Shown piece after piece: positions 9,601 through 20,400 of a stretch of DNA of 35,855 nt; the first letter of the stretch is position 1, and each line of letters starts with the position of its first letter. Source of the DNA: Scleroderma bovista (lineage: Eukaryota; Basidiomycota; Agaricomycetes; Boletales; Sclerodermataceae); NCBI GenBank assembly GCA_037178675.1, contig JAYMGJ010000209.1:1-35855 (forward strand), in the 5' to 3' direction. Made by a program: the position numbers and the translations under genes. The notes under the pieces were generated by a model that was not told the origin of the DNA, ran no database searches, and was given only the letters and a program-made list of their open reading frames with translations.

Positions 9601-11710
9601 GCGCATTTGGTAAGGCGAACAGCAAGGATTTTTGTGAAGAGTTTGTAGTTGGAGTTGAGGAGGGTGATTGGTTGGTAGTTGGAGATGTCTTGTCTATCTT
9701 TCTTTTTGTAGAGGGGGCATATCCATCCCTCTGAGAAACCAGCCGAGTCGTCAACACCATGTGATTGGACATCCTTAAAGACTAGTGCTAGGCAGTCTGT
9801 CAGGGAGGGACCTTCCTCCTGGTCTGAGGACTCCGATGGGCTACTTGGGGGGAAAAGCCTCTAGCCACTTCCAGAATTCATATGGTAGACCATCAATACC
9901 AGTAGCTTTACCATTTGGTAAGCCATTTAGAATAGATTGAACTTCAGTAGCTGATATGTCCCTAGCTAAGTCATTTGCATCATTCTCACAAAGACGGACT
10001 TGAATGTGACTAAGTACAGAGTGTTTGGCCTCCATGTGGGGAATGTCAGGGGTGATTTCAGCCTCCTGGAGATTTTCATAGAAATCACAAGCTAGTTGAG
10101 CCATTTTGTCTGACCTGTTTCACGAAGGTAGGGTTTTCTGGTGGAGAGGAGGGGGAGCAGAGTTCAACAATTGTATCCCTTGGTTTCTTCTCTTTGCCTG
10201 ACTGGGACCAGAGGCGGCTGGTGGGGGATTCACACTCAATCTGAAACTTAAGTGCTGTCTGGTCTCATATAGAGTTATGTTGGATTGCTCGCAGGGTGGA
10301 GATACTTTCTCATAGTTCAGTGCTTATCAGGAGCTTGTCATCCTCACTTAAGGTAGGATCGTTTAGAGTCTCACTAATTCGGACTTGGAGATCCATTATT
10401 TTCTTAGTGATTTTTGGGGTCATGGTGCGTGCTCTGTTTCTTAGGATTGCAATGCAGTGATCCTTGAAGGATTTAAAGTATTTTTGAGGGTTTGAGTTAA
10501 TTGAGTGGTCAGTGTGGTTTGTGAACAGATCCTTTTTAAGGCATTCTAGCTCATTCCTTATTTTTGTTGCCACTTCCTTGTCTTTAAGGAGATTGGTGTT
10601 CAGGGTCCATCGCCCCTTCCCTATGAATGGCATGCTGCGGCGAGATACGTGCACAGAGATCAGCTGGTGATCTGTGTGAACCGGAGGTGGTGAGATTCTC
10701 CAGTCATTGCAGAAAGGGAGCATCTTGTCTTGAATGTAGATACGGTCTATGCGGGATTGGTGTCCACCCTGCCCAGCAGACTGGGCAAAAGTGAAGGCTA
10801 GAGAGTCAGGGTTAGAGTATCTCCAGCCATCGAGCAAGTGGAGATGTGAGGTAAGGTTCCTTAAAGACTCTATGGTGGACACAGAATCGGTGTGTGCAGG
10901 CATGCAGTCGAGAGCATCCTCCACAATGTTGAAGTCACCAAGCAGAATGTCCGGCTGTGGGAGATTAACAAGGCGGTCATGGATTTCTTCCCAGAAAATA
11001 CAATTGTCAGAGGCATTGTTCAGGGCATAGACTGCGAGGACATTCAGCCTTTCTTGCTGGTGCCATCAGATTGACAACAGTAGGGCCCTCCCAGGGGTGA
11101 TCTGGTGTGTCTTACAGTCATTGGTGTTCATTAACCGTCTATTAAGGACAATGGAGACACCTCTAGCATTCGGGTGGTCTGGGTCCCCACTGGTGAAGAT
11201 AAGCAGAGTATCCATGAATATTTCATTAAGGGATTGAGCCTGTTGCTCGCTGAGGTGGGACTCCTGTAGAGCCAGTATAATGATGCGTTCATCTCAGACA
11301 AACTGATTAATGTGGAACCATTTGTCCACATTGTTGTGAAACCTGCCTTTCATGTTGAGTGAAGCCACTACTAGGTTGGACCATGTGTGCTTGGTCCTAT
11401 TGCAGCAATTAGCTGAATTTTGGCTGTTGGCAAACCTAGCTGGTTGTGTCCGTGGTGGGGAGTGTCTACGACACCCGCGGTTGAGAGGCTGGGTGCCTCG
11501 CTGAGTCTGGTTAGTACCAGATTGTTGTGGAACAACAGATGGGCCATTTGGGTGACCCACCCTAGATGGGTTTGGGGGCCGAGGTGGCAGGTCAGAGGGG
11601 TCCAAGGTGTGAGTAGTCTGTGTGTTATCAGAAACGAGACCACTCACCATTCGTCCATCACATACCCCCTCGGATCCATCATCGGAGGGAGGACTGACAG
11701 TTGAAGTCAC
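6619..11710 (-). pseudogene. LINE ORF2: AP endonuclease, reverse transcriptase, RNase H
   Basis: Minus strand. The endonuclease starts near 11360 (LVVASLNMKGR) and shows GDFN (10928-10939), RIDRIYI (10737-10757) and a TDH box (10657-10677). RT runs from about 9925 (NGKATGIDGLPYEF) through PITLLNSNYK, GFIPGRN, TLDQEKAYDKI, HQGGPLS and the catalytic FTDD (9156-9167). Then come the thumb (WERRHPTIEGRKIIVQW), GGKNLLDLKHRN, an RNase H-like domain (GGVWFGENDPKN, about 7800) and CGLCGEIESMPHILMDC near 7100. Damage: TGA at 11294-11296 and 11066-11068, both where Arg is plausible; TAA at 8850; TGA near 8660; frameshifts near 10110, in the C6 run near 9848, and in an A-run near 7505. RNase H has lost its acidic residues. 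It would have made target-primed cDNA copies of the LINE. Confidence 0.88.
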
Positions 11711-11929
11711 TATTCCTCCTCTGGTTCCGAGGTTGGAAGGTTGACTGTTGTCGTGTAATTCACCGTGAGTAGATAGATCTGTAGAGTCTGTCGTGTTAGT
11801 GGTTCATGGTATACCTTACCTGAAGATGAAACCAAGCCTTCAAGCAGGGCTGGCTTGCCAACCAGCAGTGGGAGAGCAGGGGTGTGATGTCTGACCAGTG
11901 TCGTAGAGGCAGTGACTGTTCCAATCACA

Positions 11930-12447
11930 CCTAGGTATGCTCACGTACCTTGTAGATTCAAGTGCACCCAAGGCTTTCCTATCCCCAGTGTAGCAGTACA
12001 CCAGACTAGTAAATTTGGGCCTTCAATAATGCAGTATAAGATAGCTCATTCCTCACGCCTGGGATAGGGTAGAAGAGGCGACCCGTCCTCTATACGGGTA
12101 CATAATGAGCTTAAATTTGTTAGGTAGGAGGGTGAGACCTTGTGGATACAATTACATTCGAAGGATGAGAGGCACAGGACTATGTGTATGTGGTACATAT
12201 GAGGGATCAAAACTTTTCTTTCTGAGACCGGTCCCTGTTTATCAGGTTCCCCAGGGTTCCAGCGATGGGCATGCAGGAGAGGCAGGAGGGCAGGAGGGTT
12301 AGTGTGGGCCACGCTGGCCCCTTCCTTTACCTCTGGAGTTGCCTCAGCCCCTATGGCTGGGCGTCTCATGGGCCTGTGGCTGGGTTGGGGATTTGCTATT
12401 TCCAGGAGAGAGTGTGTTGTTGGTGGGTGCAGATGGGCCACACCAGC
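11930..12447 (-). pseudogene. LINE ORF1, C-terminal part, and ORF1-ORF2 linker
   Basis: Directly beyond the CCGG at 12448-12451 the minus strand reads GWCGPSAPTNN..., then a Gly/Arg-rich tail (GNSRGKGRGQRGPH) with an in-frame TGA at 12344-12346. It continues in frame and meaning the ORF1 fragment that ends LLPG at 19425 on the plus strand, after its zinc knuckle. Below about 12060 no domain is visible until ORF2. The LTR at 12452 separates the two pieces. Confidence 0.7.
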
Positions 12448-12451
12448 CCGG

Positions 12452-14791
12452 TGTGCGCCTAAGTGAGGGAAGAGGTCAGAACAACCAACAACCAACACCA
12501 AATGACAGCAATATGCGAGTGGTGGTCTTCCTTTGCATTTCTGGTATTTAATCTCCACAGGGGAAGGTGCTGCACACCTTCAGGCAGGATGCAGGAGGGA
12601 AGGGAAGGGCTTCTGATGGGGATGGAATGCGACTTGGGATGGTATTGACTCCTCTTCAGCCTACCACAGTGGTTAGGAAGAGTCCTGGGGTAGAAGAGTG
12701 ATGATAGATTGGCAACAGAGGTGTAACAGCAGTGATGGAGCAACAGGGAAGTAAGGGGACAGTTCCTGCTTCAAGAATGCAATGGACAGTGATGGGATAG
12801 AGTGGACAGTGATGCTAGACTGCGCTTGAGCCTAGAGAAATGATCAGATACAAGATATATCTGATAAACAGCAATATAGGAGCTTTAGGCCAGCACTGAG
12901 TGACCTACAAGTCCAAAGACAAAGAGGGAGCTTATAGACAGAGAGGGAGAGTGAATGTGGTCGCTTTATTGAGGGGGAAGCAGACACTTCCTTGCAGCCT
13001 TTGGCTGCTGGTTTATATACAGGAGGGGCTGTGGCCTTGTAAGCACAAATGACTAAGTGCTTGGTAAGAGATTGGTAAGAAATTTGTAAGCGATTGATAA
13101 GCAGTGTAATCAGGCTGAGTCATCAATGGGGAGAGCCTGAACAAGCTGCTGAGCCAAGGGAAAGAGCAAAAACATAGGTAAAAAGGGGTGCATAACCAAG
13201 AATATGGAAAAATCATTGCATGGGGCCCAAAAGAGAGGGGGGGAAAGCAGGGGATGAGTAGATCGAAGCTAAATGAGCATATGCGATGACATAATGCATA
13301 TGAATCATAGGGGCATGAGTCATGAATTGATAAGCAGCATGATAAGCATGATTTGAAGGATGATTGGTAAGTGATTGGTAAGGGGAGTAATGGGGATTAG
13401 TAATGCCAAGAGGGGATGAATAATGCGCAGCAGAGTGAGTCAGAGTGAGCCAGAGTGACTCTGTGTGACTCAGACAGAAGGGAAGCACAACCTATGATTG
13501 ATTGAACTTTAGATCTGGAGATGAGCTTCTGAAGCAGTGCCACTGATGGGAGTGGCTGGGGGATAATAAAAGAATTGATCCGACCAGAAGAGCAGTGTCA
13601 GGGGGCCTGGAATGACAAGTAGAGTCACAGCTGGTCACAGAGTGTCACAAATCCCTTGGATTGAGCTTCTGTAGAGCAAAAACGCGAAATTTGGTGCTCC
13701 CGAAGTGCAGTCTTCCTTTGAGCAGTAAGGGGAAAATTCTGTACTTTATTAGGGCTCCTAAGAAGGGTTCTAGAGCACTGTTTCATTTGTGTTTGTTGTG
13801 GGATAGCAGGGAAGAGAATCACAAGTAGCAGATTTGACGTGTCCAGGGAAGCAAGATGAATGATAGAGGGAGATGGATGTGACAGGACTCTGGGATGAAA
13901 GGACCATATGCAGAGGACTCAGGAGACACAGAGACGACCAGGTATGAATTTTCAAGTCTAACAATAGACTTGAGACGACCAAAGTATGTGCGCGATGCAG
14001 GACTGACGAGGAGAACGTGCTGACGAGAACGAGAGGGACTGAGGGAGCAGGCTGGGAAGATATGTACAAGACAGTACACAGGAGCTCAGGGAGAGGCTGT
14101 CCCAAGAGCAGGACGTAGTTGAGGTCTGCTGCAATAGCAGAGAAACATTCCAGAGAAAATGCGGACTCCATAGTGAGTGATGAAGTGGGTGTCTGGATTG
14201 TGGGTGGAATATCTCTGTGGGAAATAAACAGATTTACGTCGGAACTTGACAGGCAGATAAACCACGGTCTAGGCTCCATGATGGTATAGTCACATGATTG
14301 ATAGCTTCAAAAATGGCGGAGCCATTCAAAATATCAGAATGCCGGCACTGGGTGCCTAAATTTGACATTTGGGCGCTAAAAATGATTCTTCCTTTTCTCC
14401 TTTGTTTCTCTATCGTTTCTTCTGCTTCTTTGGTTGTTCTGGTATGGGAGTTGGACTGCAGTAGGTTGCATTCCTCTCTCATACTGAAATGATCATTAAT
14501 CCTTGGATTCTTCTGCTTCTTGGTGGTTCTCGTGCGAGGGATGACTGCCAGACGATGGCATTCATCTCTTGCTCCAGGATAGTCATTCTTGTGTGATAGA
14601 TGGCTATGACAAGCTTGTATTCATTCTTCGCATAAGGATAGTCTTGACTTTGCATGATATGGATAGCGAGGGCTGTCTGTATCCCTCAAGTCAGGACAAT
14701 CTTTCAACAGATCTTGAGTGCATTCTTTGCATTAGTTTCATCGGCTAAATTTCTCCATGTCCACAGTACCAAACACATTTGGTGCATGACA
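12452..14791 (-). mobile_element. Long LTR, left copy (B 5' end, A 3' end)
   Basis: Minus-strand LTR of 2340 bp with TG (14791) and CA (12452) ends. It pairs base for base with 19426-21767: mirrored coordinates sum to 34219 wherever I checked, for about 2.27 kb without an indel. Only the first ~90 bp (14716-14791) differ, by about ten substitutions and a 2-bp indel. Its 5' flank is CCGA (minus strand, 14795-14792) and its 3' flank CCGG (12451-12448), so it has no matching target duplication of its own. It carries a TATA box (13012-13019), AATAAA (12965-12970) and the U3 ORF. No internal coding region adjoins it, so it looks like a solo LTR. Confidence 0.82.
13819..14171 (-). pseudogene. Conserved LTR ORF, left copy, one frameshift
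   Basis: It encodes the MESAFSLECFSAIAADL... protein also seen at 5634-6008 and 20048-20400. A single missing G near 14024, relative to copy C, moves the second half (HVLLVSPASRTYFG, VVSVSPESSAYGPF) into another frame. The right copy has the same deletion. Function unknown. Confidence 0.45.
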
Positions 14792-14795
14792 TCGG

Positions 14796-15540
14796 GCTGA
14801 GTATATGGCTTGAATCAGATCACGGCAGAAGACATTGAGAATTGGCAAGAGTCTTCGAAATCAATGGTAGGCAGATAGCATGGAATAGAAGTTAGTTCAC
14901 AAAAGTGAGAAATGACATGAAATTACAGACCGAGCGGCACTACAAGGTCAGCATGGATTTGGAGGTCATGGGTGAGGATGGGGAGTTAGGCTATTGATGT
15001 ATGAAATAAAAAGAAACCAGGCACCTAATAAGACAGAGAGATATGACTTCATGACAAGGTCAATGGCATGATTCTAAACTCACCTTGAAACCAAAGAATG
15101 ATGGGGAATGGAGAGAAAGGTGCAACAATGAATTACACTTGAAGAGGTCTTGAACCCCACTGGTACTTGAGCCGGGGATCCAGGGGGTGGTACTGGGGGG
15201 ACCTCAGTGACACAGAGTCAACAGAGTGTGATCCAAAGTGATGCAAAGTCAACTTCTGATCTTTGAGCAGCACGAAGCCAACTCCAAGTCCTGGGATGAA
15301 GTCATGAGCACACAGGGGCTTGATGTGCTAATGAGGGCAAAGGCGATGCGTGTTTGAGTGGCTCAAGGAGGGTGGAGGCGATGTTGGTGAAGGGAGCTGC
15401 AAGACACGTTGCGGCGGAAGTTGAGTGTTGGTTGAGTGTGGCACAAACTCGGACTGCATGTAATACTCAAGGATTCCACGTGATGTGACTTGGGGCATTC
15501 CAAGGCCAAATACACCTAAGTCACGGGACTTCATTCAATG
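14796..15540. other. Non-coding patchwork next to LTR B
   Basis: No gene is recognised. On the minus strand the segment 15295-15135 is a diverged copy (about 85% by eye) of 15715-15885 on the plus strand. The shared module contains GTTGACTTTGCATCAC, a CACCCCCTGGATCCC block and a GTACC..TGGGG..CAAGACC block. In the state before the inversion this region lay directly upstream of the gene that now starts near 21770. Confidence 0.45.
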
Positions 15541-16045
15541 TCCTCATTGTTCTCGCCCACCTGCAATCATTTTCAGCACCATTTCCACCCTTCACATCCT
15601 CTCCACCTACCACTTCTGCCACTTGCCACCACCATTCGTCTGAATGTCGCCATTCATTACCACTTATGAAATTGCCCCTCTCTGAACCTCCAGTCACAAG
15701 ACGCGACAACCATCCATCGAGCTGGCTTTGTGCCACTCAGAGATCTGAAGCTGACTTTGTGTTGTTTCAGATCACACTCTGTTGACTTTGCATCACTGAG
15801 GTCGCCCCAGCACCACCCCCTGGATCCCTGGCTTGAGTACCAATGGGGTGCAAGACCTCCTGGAGTGTACCTAGCTCTTTCTCTGTTTTTTTGGATGGAT
15901 ATACATTGGTGCGTATCTTCGATATTCTCTTCTGAAATACACACTGAAATTATCTCGATGTTTGTTGGCGTTCATCTCATATCACTGGCGTTGTTGGAGA
16001 TAAACAGACTGTTATGGTTTGTTTATATACTTACATAAGCTTTCA
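15541..16045 (+). repeat. Dispersed module with TTGACTTTG motifs
   Basis: The segment 15541-15885 (pyrimidine-rich, then TTATGAA..TGCCCCTC, AGCTGGCTTTGTG, TTGACTTTGCATCACTGAGG) is repeated in diverged form at about 16690-16885, and its second half recurs inverted at 15135-15295. Related TTGACTTTGTGTC motifs occur three times at about 24890-24975. A diverged copy of the 176-bp unit described at 16341 lies at about 15890-15985. No coding function is seen. Confidence 0.5.
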
Positions 16046-16262
16046 TCGCACTATACAGTAGAGTCTATTACCATAGTCCCTCAGTAGCTTGCCAGCATAC
16101 TGAGGGTGAGTACCATCTACTAACCACCACATACACCTACTGATACCTTGTAGTTACACTACAGGTACATACTAATATAGTAGCTTGCCAGCATACTGAG
16201 GTTACCTACAGCTCTCCTCCTCCCTTCTTTCAGGCTAGACCTTCCCTGTGCAGACCACCTTT
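16046..16262 (+). repeat. Dispersed hairpin-rich repeat, copy 1
   Basis: About 215 bp, homologous to 26495-26700. It contains a first hairpin (CTCAGTA / TACTGAG around an 11-nt loop), a middle one (TGTAG / CTACA) and a second CTTG-loop hairpin ending TACTGAGG. Sequence between the stems is less conserved than the stems. Type unknown; a non-autonomous element is possible. Confidence 0.55.
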
Positions 16263-16340
16263 CTATAGGCGTCAGGTATGTGTTTATCTTCCTCACTGTT
16301 TAATATGTTAATCACTTATGCTAGGTGCCTGTCATCTCAA

Positions 16341-16692
16341 TGTCAACTTCATTGGAGTAGAGACCCTCTGTTATGCGTGCATAGATGTACATTTCTAGTA
16401 TTCTCTTTCAAACTACACTGATAATATCTAGACGTTCACTGGCATGTATTTTATCTTGTACCACAGTCTGAGGTTGTGTATTTAATCACTCATAGCCAAT
16501 GGTCGTCATCTTTCCACGTCAACTTCATTGGAGTAGAGTCCCTCTGTTAGGCATACATAGATGCATATTTTTGATATTCTCTTTTGAACTGCACTGATAA
16601 TATCTGGACGTTCACTAGTGCTTATCTCATCTCATACCAGTCTGATGTATGTACATATCTTAATCTCTGTCCAACATTTAATCACTCATACT
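16341..16692 (+). repeat. Tandem duplication, 176-bp unit
   Basis: Two adjacent units (16341-16516 and 16517-16692) share TCAACTTCATTGGAGTAGAG, CCCTCTGTTA, GATATTCTCTTT-like and CTGATAATATCT blocks, with scattered substitutions. They show no open frame of note. Confidence 0.65.
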
Positions 16693-16891
16693 CCCATTGT
16701 CCTCACCTCCCACCTTCCATTGTCACTGCTCTCAGCTTCTCTTCACCACCTCTTTTGTCTGCCACCATCTGTTATTCCTTATGAAGCTGCCCCTCCTTTG
16801 GTCAAGCTGGCTTTGTGTCACTCAGAACTGAAATTGGCTTTGCATCATTGGGGTCGCCCCCACATCACCTCAAATCTTCATTGGGTCCTGT

Positions 16892-17712
16892 TGTGAGTCA
16901 AAGTGTGGATTTGGGTCGGAGTAATAACCAAAACACAACACCAACAAAGGACTACAAATATGTGCGAGTGGTGGTTTACCTCTGCAGTGTCCAGAGAGGA
17001 TGTGCTGAAGAGGGGGGAAGGGGATCTACACCAACAGGGTGATGCAGACAATGATGCAGGATACTCCTGGGGTACAGGAGCAATAGATGACAAAGGGGAT
17101 AGGGGTCTGGACTCTTCCTAAAGCCTAGGAAGTGTCAAAGCGGGGATTGGGCTGACAGAGACTGAAGTAGCGATACTACACCTAGAGGTTGGTGCAGCAA
17201 AGGGGCAGAGATGGCTCTGATGTCCAGAGGCGAGGAAGATTGACTGGTATGAAGCCTAGACTCCGCTTGAGCCTAGTATAAAGAATAGATCTTGAATAAC
17301 TTGGATAAACTTGACAATATTGAGCCTTTAGACCTTCACTGAAGCCTACAAGGACTCAAAGACTGAAGGGATACTGACTAAGAGAGTCTGAGAGAGGGAT
17401 AATTTCGTGAAATTGGGTCTTTTTTCACTGGGCTGAGCCCAGGGGTTTAAATACATGGGGGGGCACAGCATTAAAGTACAAAAAAAGAAGGGAGTAAGCA
17501 GAATTTGTCAAGGATTGGTAAGGGATTGGTAAGAGCTTTGTAAGGGGTTTGTAAGCAATCAGTAAGCAAGGGATAAGCAGGAATGAGTAAGCATAGGGAG
17601 CATGAATAAGCTGCTGAGTAAAGGAATGAGTAAGCTGCATGACAAGATTGATTGGTAAGGGAGTGAGTCATCAGCTGAGTAATATACCAAAAATGCAAAA
17701 GGGATAGAGTAA
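16892..17712 (-). mobile_element. Long LTR, copy C, 3' part (end of U3, R, U5)
   Basis: On the minus strand this continues LTR C after the LINE insertion and ends ..GACTCACA at 16892, followed by ACAG, the partner of ACGG at 5155. It aligns loosely with the 3' half of the long LTRs: repeated TTACCAATC-type words, a TATA-like TATTTAAA (17446-17453), a CTGGGCT-C-AGCCCAG hairpin (17428-17442), then a U5 ending like theirs in CACA. The 7 bp 17706-17712 (AGAGTAA) are the LINE target duplication. Confidence 0.72.
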
Positions 17713-19425
17713 TACTGATGACAAGAGAGCATCAGTAGGGGGCTCCTTGGACTTGTACCACCATGTGCAAGCTAGAGTGGCACTGCACCACAGTGTCTTG
17801 ACACCACCTGCCCTCCAGGCGGGCTGTTTCACTCGACCTAAGAGATGTGGTCTCCCAACCACCCCAAGGAGATGCGAGTCTGTTTCTGCTACCCCCACCT
17901 GCACTCATCAAAACACCACCTGAGGGAGCCACCACCACTGCTTCTTCGGTGATAGATTGGCTGCTGTCCCAATGTGCCCCAGCTATTGTCACTACTCAGA
18001 CCCTCCATCCATCTAGTACCCACATGCGGTGTCCTGCTCAAGTCCCTGCCTCCCTGCTCTTGCATCGTTATGCCACTGAGCCACCCCCCAATTCGCTTCA
18101 AGGTAGCCTTGTGCTGCTCCATGCCCCTCGCAGAGATCACTAGAAGCAACATGTCCCTTTCCCTCATGGCTGTGTGCCCCGAAGTGGCGAGAATGGCCTT
18201 TGTCTCTGCACAAAGATCATCGAACAGGTGTGCTCTCCTTTATTCCTGGAGCCACCTCTCACTCACTATTTAACAAGGCTACTAAGACCTCCTCTCAACC
18301 CATGAGTGAACCCATCTCTGCCACTGACCGCAGAGAGAACAAACACCCCTGTGATCCCTCCCCAAACCTGGAACCTGAGACAGACTGCCAACGCCACCGG
18401 ACTAGGGACCTACCTATGGCAGCCCCAGCCCCGACCCCCCCTGCTGCCCCAACAGCAGATGCCACAACCACCCATGAATCCCCCCAGTCAACCTTGCCAG
18501 CCAACAGCACAGTGAACCCAAGCACTGGAACACTCTCCCCCTGGAAAGATGGTATGTCTGTCCTGCGCCACAACTGGGTCCTCCAGCTCAACCAATACAA
18601 GCACCTGTACAGCTTACCCCCAGACCCCATGGCAGCTTCACAACCCCACAACTTGGGGAGGATGTGATGAGGAACCTGGACCAGAGGCAGCACCTACTCT
18701 GGGCTGCCAAGCACAGCCCAAAGGCGTGGATTAGAACCTACTGTGCTCGCTTTGAACCCAATGCGGATGAGACCCTGACCAAATTAACTGCCCTACTCAC
18801 TCGCCTACTGGGGACAAGCAAATTGTCCTTGCTTTTGATAAGTGCCCCACCCCTGACCTCATCCTCAATGATGAGAGGTACCCTCCCCCGTGGCATGTCC
18901 TCATTTCCGGGATCTCACAGGAAGCCATTGACAAACTTGTGGACTGGCAGGTATTCTCCACAATGGACGTCACCACTTTCATTGTCGCCTTCACACAGCC
19001 CCTCCCCAGCTATATTTGTACCCTCAAAAACTTCCCCCTGCCTGACTCGCCAGGCAGCAGCACAAAAATTACTGGCATAGTCAAGAGTACACTCCACCAC
19101 ACCCCCAATATTGGGGACCTGCTTGCAGCTGAGGGGGTGGACTATGCAACTGTGTACAGAGCCATTGAGTCCTTCGCAGTGACTAGCTTCCAGATTGCAG
19201 TCTCCGTGACCAAAAAGCAGACACTCTGGAATGTGTATTGAACTTGGCCCCCTCCCATCCCCCTAGACAAATTCTTCAAATGGGCAAAAGCAATCCGCCA
19301 CCTTGAATTCTTCTCTGAAGATTTCGGAGTAGGGGTTGCCAGGACTGGCGACAAGCAGTTCAAATGCATTGGATGCAAAGTGGTTGACCACCCCACTGGA
19401 TTCTGCCTGTATCCCCTGCTGCCGG
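17713..19425 (+). mobile_element. LINE 5' part, displaced by inversion
   Basis: It starts directly after AGAGTAA (17706-17712), the same 7 bp that follow the LINE A-tail at 6354-6360, and ends at the CCGG (19422-19425) that also borders the other LINE part (12448-12451). It opens with a perfect hairpin, TACTGATG/CATCAGTA (17713-17737). The first ~480 bp hold no clear frame and are probably 5' UTR; ORF1 follows. Confidence 0.75.
18200..19425 (+). pseudogene. LINE ORF1 (Gag-like, CCHC zinc knuckle), N-terminal part
   Basis: Decayed Gag-like protein. A Pro/Gln/Thr-rich N-terminus (18200-18660) is followed by a conserved region in shifting frames: WAAKHSPKAWIRTYCARFEP (from 18700), then DLILNDERYPPPWHVLISG (18855-18911), DWQVFSTMDVTTFIVAF and DKFFKWAKAIRHLEFF. 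It ends with the zinc knuckle C-IG-C-KVVD-H-PTGF-C (CX2CX4HX4C, about 19365-19410) and LLPG, where LTR A cuts it. In-frame TGA at 19239-19241 stands in a likely Arg codon; at least two frameshifts lie near 18665 and 18820. ORF1 would bind LINE RNA. Its remainder is at 12447-~12060 on the minus strand. Confidence 0.72.
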
Positions 19426-20047
19426 TGTCACACACCAAACGTGTTTGGTACTGTGGACATGGAGAAAGTTAGCCAATGAAACTAATGCGAAGAACACACA
19501 CCCAAGATCTGTTGAAAGATTGTCCTGACTTGAGGGATACAGACAGCCCTCGCTATCCATATCATGCAAAGTCAAGACTATCCTTATGCGAAGAATGAAT
19601 ACAAGCTTGTCATAGCCATCTATCACACAAGAATGACTATCCTGGAGCAAGAGATGAATGCCATCGTCTGGCAGTCATCCCTCGCACGAGAACCACCAAG
19701 AAGCAGAAGAATCCAAGGATTAATGATCATTTCAGTATGAGAGAGGAATGCAACCTACTGCAGTCCAACTCCCATACCAGAACAACCAAAGAAGCAGAAG
19801 AAACGATAGAGAAACAAAGGAGAAAAGGAAGAATCATTTTTAGCGCCCAAATGTCAAATTTAGGCACCCAGTGCCGGCATTCTGATATTTTGAATGGCTC
19901 CGCCATTTTTGAAGCTATCAATCATGTGACTATACCATCATGGAGCCTAGACCGTGGTTTATCTGCCTGTCAAGTTCCGACGTAAATCTGTTTATTTCCC
20001 ACAGAGATATTCCACCCACAATCCAGACACCCACTTCATCACTCACT

Positions 20048-20400
20048 ATGGAGTCCGCATTTTCTCTGGAATGTTTCTCTGCTATTGCAGCAGACCTCAA
20101 CTACGTCCTGCTCTTGGGACAGCCTCTCCCTGAGCTCCTGTGTACTGTCTTGTACATATCTTCCCAGCCTGCTCCCTCAGTCCCTCTCGTTCTCGTCAGC
20201 ACGTTCTCCTCGTCAGTCCTGCATCGCGCACATACTTTGGTCGTCTCAAGTCTATTGTTAGACTTGAAAATTCATACCTGGTCGTCTCTGTGTCTCCTGA
20301 GTCCTCTGCATATGGTCCTTTCATCCCAGAGTCCTGTCACATCCATCTCCCTCTATCATTCATCTTGCTTCCCTGGACACGTCAAATCTGCTACTTGTGA
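20048..20400 (+). pseudogene. Conserved LTR ORF, right copy, one frameshift
   Basis: Same protein as at 5634-6008: MESAFSLECFSAIAADL, LLGQPLPELLCT, SSQPAPSVPLVL, then after a 1-nt deletion near 20195 QHVLLVSPASRTYFG and LVVSVSPESSAYGPF, ending at 20400. An upstream in-frame extension opens at 19940. The deletion is shared with the left copy, so it predates their homogenisation. Function unknown. Confidence 0.5.

Larger units (their letters stand above)
6361..12447 (-). mobile_element. LINE (Tad-like non-LTR retrotransposon), 3' part
   Basis: Reading the minus strand from 12447: end of ORF1, a linker, ORF2 (endonuclease, RT, RNase H, zinc-knuckle-like motif), a 3' UTR and an A-rich tail (T-rich on the plus strand at 6361-6380). 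The 3' target duplication AGAGTAA lies at 6354-6360, and the same 7 bp are at 17706-17712 next to the proposed 5' end. The missing 5' part is at 17713-19425 on the other strand. The split point is the CCGG duplication of an LTR inserted in ORF1. Total length would be about 7.8 kb. Many stops and frameshifts show it is dead. Confidence 0.85.

Noticed and set aside
12045..12558. A 170-codon minus-strand frame as an independent gene
   Set aside because: It crosses the LTR boundary at 12452; the part below it is LINE ORF1 tail read in another frame.
16046..16262. CRISPR-like palindromic repeats
   Set aside because: Only two or three non-identical hairpins without regular spacers, in a eukaryotic sequence.
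17732..18273. Several 80-100-codon frames on both strands around the LINE 5' end
   Set aside because: They have no conserved motif, overlap each other, and lie in the probable LINE 5' UTR.
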